NCBI RefSeq assembly: GCF_943914565.1
Contig: NZ_CALUCN010000002.1
Location: forward strand, 1 to 64,000
Direction of reading: 5' to 3'
DNA from: an uncultured Tessaracoccus sp.
GTDB lineage: Bacteria; Actinomycetota; Actinomycetes; Propionibacteriales; Propionibacteriaceae
Length of the DNA stretch: 64,000 nucleotides
Below, in pieces: positions 26,363 through 34,478 of the stretch (within the stretch, counting starts at the first letter, position 1; each line of letters begins with the position of its first letter). The notes beneath the pieces are model-generated. The model saw only the letters and a program-made list of their open reading frames with translations. It ran no database searches and was not told the DNA's origin. Both the position numbers and the translations under genes were made by a program.

Positions 26363-27306
26363 GACTCTCCTTGGAGGAACGGGGCGGCGGCGCCGACGAG
26401 GACGGCGGCACTGCCGAGCGTGGCGGGACGGACGTCGAGCGTTGCACCGGAGATCAGCGGGTAGCGCTCCAGCATGGTGCGCACGCCGGGCGCGAGCAGG
26501 TGCCAGGAGCGCGCCACGCTGCCGCCGATGACGACGGTGTCGAGGTCGAACAGCGTCGCCGCCTGCACCAACGCCAGGCCGAGGGCCTCGCCCGCGTCCC
26601 GGAACACGTCCGCGGCGTCGACGTCGCCGGCGTCGGCTGCGGCGGCGACGGCCCGGGCACCACCCGGCGTCTCGCACCCCAGGCCGCGGGCGGCCCCGTG
26701 GCGTCGCGCGATCGACCGGCCGGCGGCCCACGCCTCGAGGTGTCCCGGCGTGCCACAGCTGCACGGCTCGTCGCCGCGCACCGGCATGTGACCCAGCTCC
26801 GCCGCCGCGCCTCGGGCGCCCGCGTGCACGCGTCCGCCGAGCAGCACGGCCGCGCCGACGCCGGTGCCGAGCATGACGCCGAGGCAGTCCTCGCAGCCTG
26901 CCGCGGCGCCGAACCGCTGTTCCCCGAGCAGGAACGCGTTCACGTCGTTGTCGACGGCGACCGGGACGTGGAGCGCCTGCTCCAACTCGTCGCGGAGCGA
27001 GAAGCCCCGCCAGCCGTGGAACGAGTCGGACGCCGCGAGGACGCGCCCCGTCGCGGGCTCGATCACCCCGGCGGTGCCGACACCGAGCGCCGACGCGTCC
27101 GGCCACCGCCCATCGACGATCTCCTGCACAGTCGCGACGACGCACCGGCCGTCGCGGCGCGCCGGGCTGGGCACCTGGACCGGGTCGCGCACGGTCCCGT
27201 CGCGCAGCACCTGCGCCACGGTCATCGTCGTGCCCCCGACGTCGACCCCGACCACCGGCCGGGTGTCGCCGTCGGGCACTCCCCCACGTCCTCCGTCGTC
27301 CGTCAT
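26356..27306 (-). CDS. ROK-family sugar kinase (no DNA-binding domain)
   Basis: 316 residues beginning directly with the ATP-binding fold (VVGVDVGGTTMTVAQV); second phosphate loop GVMLGTGVGAAVLLG, catalytic aspartate in AVDNDVNAFLLGE. The zinc motif reads EPCSCGTPGHLEA, with His in place of one of the usual cysteines. No N-terminal helix-turn-helix, so it is an enzyme and not a repressor. Lies four bases after the ABC ATPase gene and overlaps the fucosidase, so it probably phosphorylates a sugar or amino sugar released from the imported ligand. Which sugar is unknown. Confidence 0.82.
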   Translation of the reverse strand: MTDDGGRGGVPDGDTRPVVGVDVGGTTMTVAQVLRDGTVRDPVQVPSPARRDGRCVVATVQEIVDGRWPDASALGVGTAGVIEPATGRVLAASDSFHGWRGFSLRDELEQALHVPVAVDNDVNAFLLGEQRFGAAAGCEDCLGVMLGTGVGAAVLLGGRVHAGARGAAAELGHMPVRGDEPCSCGTPGHLEAWAAGRSIARRHGAARGLGCETPGGARAVAAAADAGDVDAADVFRDAGEALGLALVQAATLFDLDTVVIGGSVARSWHLLAPGVRTMLERYPLISGATLDVRPATLGSAAVLVGAAAPFLQGESC

Positions 27307-27310
27307 CGGG

Positions 27311-29320
27311 TCACCGCAACGGGAAGTGGCAGGCCACCTCGTGACCGTCGCCCTCGAGTGGTGGCTCGGTCTCGCAGCGCGCCTTCGCGAACGGGCACCG
27401 GTTGCGGAATCGGCATCCGGGCGGCGGGTCGATCGCGCTCGCCGGCTCACCCTGCAGAGGGACGGTGCCGTCCTCCTCCCGCAGTGGGTCCGCGACGGGC
27501 ACGGCGTCGATGAGCGCCTGCGTGTACGGGTGCCGCGGACGATCGACGACGGCCCGCGCCGGTCCGATCTCGACGATCTTGCCGAGGTACATGACCGCGA
27601 TGCGGTCCGACATGTACTTCACCACCGACAGGTCGTGCGAGATGAACACGTAGGTGAGGTCGCGTTCCTGCTGGAGCCGCCGCATGAGGTTCAGCACCTG
27701 GGCCTGCACCGAGACGTCGAGTGCGCTCACGGGCTCGTCGCAGATGATGAGCCGCGGCTCGAGCACGAGCAAGCGGGCGAGCCCGACGCGCTGGAGCTGC
27801 CCGCCGGAGAACTGGTGCGGGTACTTCGCGAGCGACTGCTCGGAGAGCCCGATCTCCTCGACCATGTCCTCGGCGCGTCCTTCCCGCTCGTCGCGGGTGC
27901 CGATGCGCTGGATGTGCAGGGGTTCGGTGAGGATCTCGTCGACGCGCATGCGCGGGTCCATGGCCGCGTAGGAGTCCTGGAACATCATCTGCACGTCGCG
28001 GTGCAGCAGCTTGCGCTCCCTGCCCTTGGCGTTGGCGATGTCGCGACCCTGCACGAACACCGCACCGTCCGTGGCCGGTTCGAGCGCGGAGAGCACCCGC
28101 CCCAGCGTCGACTTGCCGCAGCCCGACTCGCCCACGATGCCGAGCGTCTCGCCGGCGTGCACGTCGAACGAGACGCCGCTCACGGCGTGCACCCAGCCGA
28201 TGCGACGACGGATGACGCCGTTGCTCATCGCCGGGTAGCGCTTGTGGAGGTCGCGCACCGAGCACAGCACCTCGCTGCCGGTGAGGTCGCGCTCGGGCGT
28301 GAGGTCGCGGCGTCGCTCGAGCGGGGGCCCCGCAGGATGCACGCACGCGTGCTCGTGGGCGTGGCCCGTCGCGTCGACGGCGTGGACCCGCATGGCGGGT
28401 GTCTCGCCGAGACACGCCTCGTCGGCGCGGGGACACCGCGGCGCGAACGGGCAGCCGACGATGGCCTCCGTGAGCGGCGGTGGCATGCCCGGGATCGTGT
28501 AGAGCTCCTCGCGGGAGTCGGTGGTCTGCTCGGGCAGCGCGGCGATGAGCGAGCGCGTGTACTGGTGCTGGGGGTTGAGGAAGATCTCCTTCGTCTCCGC
28601 CACCTCGACGATGCGCCCGGCGTACATGACCGCCACCCGGTCGGCGCGCCCGGCGACCACGCCGAGGTCGTGCGTGACGAGGATCACGGCGGTGTTGAAC
28701 TCGGCCTTCAGCTCGTCGATGAGGTCGAGGATCTGCCGCTGGGTGGTGACGTCGAGCGCGGTGGTGGGCTCATCGGCGATGAGCAGGTCCGGCGAGCAGA
28801 TGAGTGCCATGGCGATCATCACGCGCTGCCGCATGCCGCCGGAGAGCTGGTGCGGGTAGTCGTCGACGACCTTCTCCGGCCGCGGCATGCCCACCTTGCG
28901 CAGGACGTCGATCGCGCGCTCGCGGGCCTCGGCGCGCGACTTGCCCTCGTGGACGCGCAGCACCTCACCGACCTGGTCCCCGATGCGCATCGTCGGGTTC
29001 AGGGAGGTGAGCGGGTCCTGGAAGATCATGCCGATGTCGAGCCCGCGGATGCGACGCGCCTCGGCCGGGGGCAGCGCGGTGAGGTCGCGGCCCTCGAACG
29101 TGATCGATCCGCCGGTCACGCGGCCCTGCTTCGGCAGCAGGCCCATCACGGACAGCGCGGTCATCGTCTTGCCGCAGCCGGACTCGCCGACGAGTCCGAG
29201 CGTCTCGCCGGGGGCGATGTCCAGGCTGCAGCCCTGGAGGGGTTTGACCTGGCCGTTGCGCACGTCGATCGTGACCTCGACGTCGGTGAGCGAGAGCAGT
29301 GGTTCCGGTGTGCGTGCCAT
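27311..29320 (-). CDS. Fused oligopeptide-type ABC ATPase (DppD-DppF in one chain)
   Basis: 669 residues with two complete ATPase domains. First: Walker A GESGCGKT near residue 42, LSGGMRQR, LLIADEPTTALD; ends with the OppD-type Cys motif CPFAPRCPRADEAC. Second: GESGCGKS, FSGGQLQR, IICDEPVSALD; ends CRFRNRCPFAKARC. These are the two nucleotide-binding domains of a family-5 (peptide/opine/oligosaccharide) importer joined head to tail. Two bases separate it from the DppC-like permease gene. Confidence 0.93.
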   Translation of the reverse strand: MARTPEPLLSLTDVEVTIDVRNGQVKPLQGCSLDIAPGETLGLVGESGCGKTMTALSVMGLLPKQGRVTGGSITFEGRDLTALPPAEARRIRGLDIGMIFQDPLTSLNPTMRIGDQVGEVLRVHEGKSRAEARERAIDVLRKVGMPRPEKVVDDYPHQLSGGMRQRVMIAMALICSPDLLIADEPTTALDVTTQRQILDLIDELKAEFNTAVILVTHDLGVVAGRADRVAVMYAGRIVEVAETKEIFLNPQHQYTRSLIAALPEQTTDSREELYTIPGMPPPLTEAIVGCPFAPRCPRADEACLGETPAMRVHAVDATGHAHEHACVHPAGPPLERRRDLTPERDLTGSEVLCSVRDLHKRYPAMSNGVIRRRIGWVHAVSGVSFDVHAGETLGIVGESGCGKSTLGRVLSALEPATDGAVFVQGRDIANAKGRERKLLHRDVQMMFQDSYAAMDPRMRVDEILTEPLHIQRIGTRDEREGRAEDMVEEIGLSEQSLAKYPHQFSGGQLQRVGLARLLVLEPRLIICDEPVSALDVSVQAQVLNLMRRLQQERDLTYVFISHDLSVVKYMSDRIAVMYLGKIVEIGPARAVVDRPRHPYTQALIDAVPVADPLREEDGTVPLQGEPASAIDPPPGCRFRNRCPFAKARCETEPPLEGDGHEVACHFPLR

Positions 29321-29321
29321 G

Positions 29322-30236
29322 TCAGCGACTCCTCAGGCGGACCTCGAAGGCGTCGCGCAGTCCGTCACCGACGAAGTTGAACGCCACCACGAGGATGATG
29401 ATCAGGATGCCCGGCGGGTAGAGCAGCCACCAGTTGCCGGAGTAGACCTCCGCGAGGCCCTGCGACAACATGCCGCCCCAGTTCGCCGCCGGCGGCGGGA
29501 CGCCGAGCCCCAGGAAGGACAGGTACGCCACGTAGAGGATCGCGTCTGCGACCTGGAACGTCGCGTTGACGATCACCGTGCCGATCGCGTTGCGCACGAT
29601 GTGCGTGCGCACGGCACGCAGCGGCGAGCCGCCCATGCCGCGCATGGCGAGGATGTACTCCCGGCTGCGCAGCGCCAACGACTCGCCCCGGATCAGACGG
29701 GCGGGGTTCAGCCACGCGAATGCGCCGATGATGAGCACGAGCAGCGGCACCGCCGGCGTGACGATCGTCGCGATGAGCATGAACAGGAACAGCGCGGGGA
29801 TGGCCATGAGGGAGTCGACGACGCGCATCATCGCCGCGTCGACCCAGCCGCCGACGAACCCGGCGATCGCGCCCCAGATGGTGCCGATCGTCGTGGCGAG
29901 CAGGCCGGCGGCGAGGCCGACGATGATCGACGTCTGGCCGCCCAGCATGAGCCTGCCGAGCTGGTCGTAGCCCACGCCGTCGGTGCCCAGGGGGTGCTCG
30001 CCCGACGGCGGGAGGTAGGCCAGCGAGAGGTTGGTGTGGACCTGGTCGGTGACCCACAGCTTCGGTCCCACGAAGCAGAACAGTACGAAGACCACGAGGA
30101 TGGTGAGGCCGACGACGGCGAGCCGGTTGCGCAGGAACACCTCCAGCCCCTGCCGGGCGAGGCTCGTTCGGCCCCGACGGCGCGTGCGTGGCGCCGTCGC
30201 CTCTCGTGGGGCGTCGGGAATCACGGGCGTGCTCAT
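29322..30236 (-). CDS. ABC importer permease, DppC-like
   Basis: 304 residues. N-terminal tail followed by one membrane helix (LAVVGLTILVVFVLFCFV), then five more and the BPD EAA loop around EYILAMRGMGGSPLRAVRTHI. The HPLGTDGVGYDQLGRLMLGG signature is typical of DppC/OppC. Start ATG overlaps the DppB-like stop. Forms the channel with DppB. Confidence 0.9.
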   Translation of the reverse strand: MSTPVIPDAPREATAPRTRRRGRTSLARQGLEVFLRNRLAVVGLTILVVFVLFCFVGPKLWVTDQVHTNLSLAYLPPSGEHPLGTDGVGYDQLGRLMLGGQTSIIVGLAAGLLATTIGTIWGAIAGFVGGWVDAAMMRVVDSLMAIPALFLFMLIATIVTPAVPLLVLIIGAFAWLNPARLIRGESLALRSREYILAMRGMGGSPLRAVRTHIVRNAIGTVIVNATFQVADAILYVAYLSFLGLGVPPPAANWGGMLSQGLAEVYSGNWWLLYPPGILIIILVVAFNFVGDGLRDAFEVRLRSR

Positions 30237-31192
30237 CGTTGGGCACCTCCATAGCGGATGCGGGGATCGACGATGGCGTAGAGCACGTCGGCGATGAGGG
30301 CGCCGACGACCGTGGCTATCGAGATGAGGATCGTGATCGCGAGCAGCACGGGGTAGTCGCGGAACTGCGCGGCCTGCCAGAACAGCAGCCCCATGCCCGG
30401 GTAGTTGAACAGCGACTCGACGACCAGGGCGCCCGAGAACAGGGCGGGCAGCTGCATGCCGAGCAGGGTGATGATCGGGAACAACGAGTTGCGCAGCGCG
30501 TGGACGAAGACCACGCGTCGTTCGGAGAGGCCCTTGCTGCGCGCGGTGCGGATGTAGTTCTCCTCGAGGTTGTCGATCATCGACGAGCGCATGTAGCGGG
30601 CGTACGCGGCCATCGTCACGATCGCGAGCGTGACCGCGGGCAGCACGAGGCCTTGCCACTGCGCCAGCACCTCCGCGAGCGAGAATCCCTGCGGCGCCTG
30701 CGGCGGGAGGACCCGCCACACCTGGGAGAACAGGATGATCAGTACGAGGCCCATGAAGAACAGCGGCGTGGAGTAGGCGAGCATCGACAGGATCGTCAGC
30801 ACGTAGTCGGTGCGCCGGTTGCGCTTCACCGCCTGGATGACGCCCATGGGGATCGCCAGAACCACGGCGAGCACCGCCGCGGCGAGGCTGAGCACGATCG
30901 TCTTGGGCAGGCGTTGGCCGATCGCGTCGGCCACGGGCATGTTGAGGCGGAAGGAACGACCGAACTCGCCCCGGACCAGCTGGGACAGGTAGTCGAGGTA
31001 CTGCACGTACAGCGGGCGGTCGTAGCCCATCTCATGGTTGTAGGCGTCGATCTGCGCCTGGGTCACGTCGAGGCCGAGCGCCGAGCGCGCGGCACCGCCG
31101 GGCAGTGCGTGCAGGATCGAGAACGTGATGAGCGTCACGAGCAGCAGGACGATGACGGCCTGTCCCACGCGACGCAGGATGAACCGTGCCAC
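30233..31192 (-). CDS. ABC importer permease, DppB-like
   Basis: 319 residues, six membrane segments. Typical start (FILRRVGQAVIVLLLVTLITF) and EAA loop (NYIRTARSKGLSERRVVFVHALRN). GTG start with AGGGAGGA eight bases upstream. First permease of the operon, separated from the binding-protein gene by a strong hairpin that probably tunes relative expression. Confidence 0.92.
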   Translation of the reverse strand: MARFILRRVGQAVIVLLLVTLITFSILHALPGGAARSALGLDVTQAQIDAYNHEMGYDRPLYVQYLDYLSQLVRGEFGRSFRLNMPVADAIGQRLPKTIVLSLAAAVLAVVLAIPMGVIQAVKRNRRTDYVLTILSMLAYSTPLFFMGLVLIILFSQVWRVLPPQAPQGFSLAEVLAQWQGLVLPAVTLAIVTMAAYARYMRSSMIDNLEENYIRTARSKGLSERRVVFVHALRNSLFPIITLLGMQLPALFSGALVVESLFNYPGMGLLFWQAAQFRDYPVLLAITILISIATVVGALIADVLYAIVDPRIRYGGAQR

Positions 31193-31215
31193 GGATGTTC
31201 CTCCCTTCTGAGGGT

Positions 31216-31252
31216 GGGCGGTGGGGGCTCGCGCGTGTGGCCCCCACCGCCC
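31216..31252 (-). terminator. Intra-operon hairpin between binding-protein and permease genes
   Basis: A 13-base perfect stem (GGGCGGTGGGGGC / GCCCCCACCGCCC) with an 11-base loop. In binding-protein transporters such a structure commonly stabilises the binding-protein mRNA or partially terminates, giving more binding protein than permease. Confidence 0.65.
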
Positions 31253-31258
31253 CAGACG

Positions 31259-33064
31259 TCAGCCCTTGCGCGTCCAGTCCTGCGGACGGACGTAGAGCAT
31301 CGGGTCCTGCGGCGAGATGCCGTCGATCGTCGACTTCCACGCGGAGACGCGGTTGACCGGGTTGGGCATCCACAGCACCGGCAGGTCCTCGGCGAGGTAG
31401 TCGTTGTACTCCTTGAGCGCGGCCGGGTCGTCGGACCGCAGCGACGCCTCGATGAGCTCGTCGGCCTTCGGGTCGGAGTAGCTGCCCAGGTTCACCGGCG
31501 CACCGGTCTGGAACAGCCGCTCGCCGGAGGCGTAGACGGGGTAGTACCAGGACGACTGGGACCCGAAGAACGAGAGGTCCCACGCGCAGTCCTTGGCGCC
31601 TTCCTCGCAGGCCTGCGACTCAGCGACCGAGTCCGGCACCTCCCGGATGTCCAGGTTGATGCCGACCGAGGAGAAGGTGGACTTCAGCTCGGCGAACATG
31701 CGGCTCGTCGCGGTGAAGCCGGACTGCGAGATCACCGTGAACGAGAGCTTCTCGCCCGCCTTCACGCCCTCGCCGCACTGGCCCTCGCCCGCGCCGGGCT
31801 TCGCGCACGTCGTGACGCCGTCCTTCTTCACGTCCCACCCGTGGTCCTTGAGCAGCTGCTCGGCCTTGGCCGGGTCGAAGTCGTAGACACAACCCTCGGT
31901 GGTGCCGGCGGCGCCGGGCTCCTGCGGGACCGGGCCACACGTCGGGAACGCCATCTCGTTCCAGACGACCTTGGAGATGCCCTCCTGGTCGATCAGGTGC
32001 TGCATCGCCTGGCGCAGGTACTTCTGCTTGAACAGATGTCCGGTCTTCGGGTTGTTGAAGTTCATCGGCATGTAGGTGATCGACCAGCCGTACCACGGTT
32101 CGACGGTGTAGCCCTGCGCCTCGATCGTCTGCTGCTGGGCGATCGAACTGGCCGGGATGTAGCCGTAGTCGATGCCGCCGGAACGCAGCACGTTGAACTG
32201 GGCGTCGTCGCCGGTGAACGGCTTCATCACGAAGTGCTTGATGCTCGGCTTGTCGTCGCCGGTGTAGGCGTCGTTGGCGACCATCCGCACCTCGCCGCCA
32301 GGGGTGTAGGCCTCGACCTTGTAGGGGCCGAGCACTGTCTGCCACAGGGCGTTCGTCTGGTACCCCTGCAGGTCCTCGCCCGCCTTCATGAGGTAGGTGA
32401 AGATCGCCTTCGCGCCCTCCGGCGTCCGGTCCTTCTCGCCCGGCTGCTCGTCGTCGGCGGACTTCGACCAGGCATGCGCCGGGAGCGGCTTCACGCGGTT
32501 CAGCTGGTTGTTGATGAACCAGCCGGGGCTGTACTTCTCGGTGGTCGTGAACGTGACGGTCTTGTCGTCGACGACCGCGAACTCCTTGATGTTGTCGGGG
32601 AACTGCCCCTCGCGGTACGAGGCCCAGTCCTCCTTGTTCTCGGTGACGAGGTTCCACCAGAACTCGATGTCACGCGTGGTCACGGCCTGGCCGTCGCTCC
32701 ACTTCATGTCCTTGAGCTTCATGGTGTAGGTGAGGGAGTCGTCGGAGACCTCGGGCAGGACGCCCACCGAGTGCTCCTCGTCGACGTGGTAGTCGTTGTC
32801 CGCCGTGAGCGAGTACGCGTACACCGACGGCCACATGAGGTCGATGAAGATGCCGTTCTCGCCCTGGGTCTTGCCGGGCGCGGAGATCGGCAGGATCCAC
32901 GTCGGCGTCGGCGTGGCGAACGTCACCTCCCCGCTCGCACCGGCCGCACCGTCGCTGGACTGCTCCGCAGCGGGTTCACCGCTCCCGAAGGAGCAGGCCC
33001 CCAGGAGCAGCACAGCCGTCGTGCCGGCCACCACCTTGCACAGATTGCGCACCAAACCTTGCAT
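31259..33064 (-). CDS. Family-5 solute-binding lipoprotein of the ABC importer
   Basis: 601 residues. Lipobox LLLGAC (Cys near residue 24), then SBP_bac_5 features: the WILPISAPG entry, YAYSLTADNDYHVDEEHSVG, LTYTMKLKDMKWSDGQAVT, and YLRQAMQHLIDQEGI. Captures the ligand outside the membrane and hands it to DppB/C. Genes next to it (fucosidase, ROK kinase, M81 protein) suggest the ligand is a fucosylated or amino-sugar conjugate rather than a plain peptide; this is inference. Strong site GAGGAG before the ATG. Confidence 0.92.
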   Translation of the reverse strand: MQGLVRNLCKVVAGTTAVLLLGACSFGSGEPAAEQSSDGAAGASGEVTFATPTPTWILPISAPGKTQGENGIFIDLMWPSVYAYSLTADNDYHVDEEHSVGVLPEVSDDSLTYTMKLKDMKWSDGQAVTTRDIEFWWNLVTENKEDWASYREGQFPDNIKEFAVVDDKTVTFTTTEKYSPGWFINNQLNRVKPLPAHAWSKSADDEQPGEKDRTPEGAKAIFTYLMKAGEDLQGYQTNALWQTVLGPYKVEAYTPGGEVRMVANDAYTGDDKPSIKHFVMKPFTGDDAQFNVLRSGGIDYGYIPASSIAQQQTIEAQGYTVEPWYGWSITYMPMNFNNPKTGHLFKQKYLRQAMQHLIDQEGISKVVWNEMAFPTCGPVPQEPGAAGTTEGCVYDFDPAKAEQLLKDHGWDVKKDGVTTCAKPGAGEGQCGEGVKAGEKLSFTVISQSGFTATSRMFAELKSTFSSVGINLDIREVPDSVAESQACEEGAKDCAWDLSFFGSQSSWYYPVYASGERLFQTGAPVNLGSYSDPKADELIEASLRSDDPAALKEYNDYLAEDLPVLWMPNPVNRVSAWKSTIDGISPQDPMLYVRPQDWTRKG

Positions 33065-33120
33065 TGTTCTCCTCTTCAGCCAGCGCTGCCCGATGAGGCG
33101 GCGTCATTGCCAGTCCGAAC

Positions 33121-33193
33121 ATCGTACAGCATCTGGGACACTTTCGTAAGTTCTACCCCCTGTTTTTCTGACTTCAATAACTTCAGCTATCCT
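33121..33193. promoter_or_regulatory. Divergent control region of the ABC/fucosidase and ROK/M81 operons
   Basis: An AT-richer patch between divergent genes. It contains a perfect dyad ACTTTCGTAAGT (33140-33151) and a second partial dyad CTGACTTCAATAACTTCAG (33168-33186), both candidates for ROK-repressor operators. On the minus strand TACGAT (33126-33121) can be a -10 for the binding-protein gene; on the plus strand TATCCT (33188-33193) can serve the ROK regulator. Assignments are by eye. Confidence 0.45.
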
Positions 33194-33260
33194 CTTCGGT
33201 ACACGCACGTCCGACAGGTCTGGCATGATGCAACCCGGGGACACTCGACGAGGAGGAACG

Positions 33261-34478
33261 GTGGACAGCATCTCGCTCCACGACACGAGGAGCCCCGCGC
33301 CCGGGGCGCCCACGCTGGGCGCGCGGCACCCTGCGGGGGCGTTCACGCCCACGGAGTCCGAGCGTCACGTGCTCGCAGTCCTGGCGCAGGAGGAGGGCCT
33401 CACCCGCGCGGAGTTGGCGGAACGCGCAGACCTGCCCCGCTCGACGGTGGGCGCCGCCGTGCGACGACTGCTCGGCGCCCGGCTCGTCGAGGAGCACGAA
33501 CACGCATCCTCGACGGGCGGACGTCGGCCCACGCTGCTGCGGCGAACACGCAGCGACGGAGCGGTGCTCGTCGGCGAGCTCGGCGCCAACCACGCACGGC
33601 TCGGCCTGGCGAGTCTGTCGGGCGAGCTGCTGGCCACGAGCAAGCTCGACCTCGAGATCGACGAGGGCCAGGACGCCATCGTCGAACGACTCCGCGGCGC
33701 CTGGGAGGCCCTCGAGGAAGCGTCGCCGTCGCCGGTGCTGGCGGTCGGGCTCGGCGTGCCGGGACCCGTCGACGAGGAGGGACGCGTCACCGGCGCTGCA
33801 CGCATGCCCGGCTGGAACGGACTCGACCTCGTGGGCACGCTGCGCGATGCCACCGGGCACCCCGCCGTGATCGAGAACGACGCCCGGGCCTCCGCCATCG
33901 GCGAGTGGTCCCGTCGCGGCGAGCACCACGACTCGTGCATGTACATCAAGGCCGGCACCGGCATCGGTGCGGGCTGGATCAGCGGCGGCGTCGCGCACCG
34001 CGGGGCCCACGGTTTCGCGGGCGACCTCACGCACACCCGCATCAAGACCGAACATCCGAGGCCGTGCTCCTGCGGCAACGCCGGATGCCTCGAGACGGTC
34101 GCCTCCGGCGCCGCGATCCTGCGCCAGCTCGCCGAGGCCGGCCGCACCTTCGACGGCACCGAGGACATCATCGCCACGGCCAACAACGGGGATCCCCAGG
34201 TCACCGCGCTCGTGCGCGACGCCGGGGCCCGCATCGGCGAGGTCCTCTCCGGCCTCGTGAACTTCCTCAACCCCAAACGGATCGTGATCGGCGGGTCGAT
34301 GTCCCAGATGGGCGCGCTGCTCGCGGGGCTCCGCACGGAGCTCTACGACCGGTGCCTTCCGATGTGCACCGAACGCCTCTCGATCGAGACCTCACTCGCC
34401 GGCGCGGACGCGCCACTCATCGGCATGGCGATCCTCGCCCGCCAGTCCCTGCACCAACAACCGCGGAGCACATCATGA
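33261..34478 (+). CDS. ROK-family transcriptional repressor
   Basis: 405 residues: N-terminal winged helix-turn-helix (TRAELAERADLPRSTVGAAVRRLLGARLVEE) followed by a full ROK sugar-binding domain with zinc motif CSCGNAGCLE and the AGTGIGAGWISGG loop. GTG start chosen for the AGGAGGA five bases upstream. Divergent from the importer operon and coupled by ATGA to the M81 gene, so it most likely regulates both and senses a sugar derivative. Confidence 0.88.
   Translation: MDSISLHDTRSPAPGAPTLGARHPAGAFTPTESERHVLAVLAQEEGLTRAELAERADLPRSTVGAAVRRLLGARLVEEHEHASSTGGRRPTLLRRTRSDGAVLVGELGANHARLGLASLSGELLATSKLDLEIDEGQDAIVERLRGAWEALEEASPSPVLAVGLGVPGPVDEEGRVTGAARMPGWNGLDLVGTLRDATGHPAVIENDARASAIGEWSRRGEHHDSCMYIKAGTGIGAGWISGGVAHRGAHGFAGDLTHTRIKTEHPRPCSCGNAGCLETVASGAAILRQLAEAGRTFDGTEDIIATANNGDPQVTALVRDAGARIGEVLSGLVNFLNPKRIVIGGSMSQMGALLAGLRTELYDRCLPMCTERLSIETSLAGADAPLIGMAILARQSLHQQPRSTS

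Noticed and set aside
26356..27306. ROK protein next to the fucosidase as a second repressor
   Set aside because: It starts directly with the ATP-binding fold and has no helix-turn-helix, so it is called a kinase.
30188..34474. The very long plus-strand open frame ahead of the M81 gene
   Set aside because: It is antisense to the importer operon and rich in Arg/His/Val typical of high-GC shadow frames; only the part after 34475 encodes a real protein.
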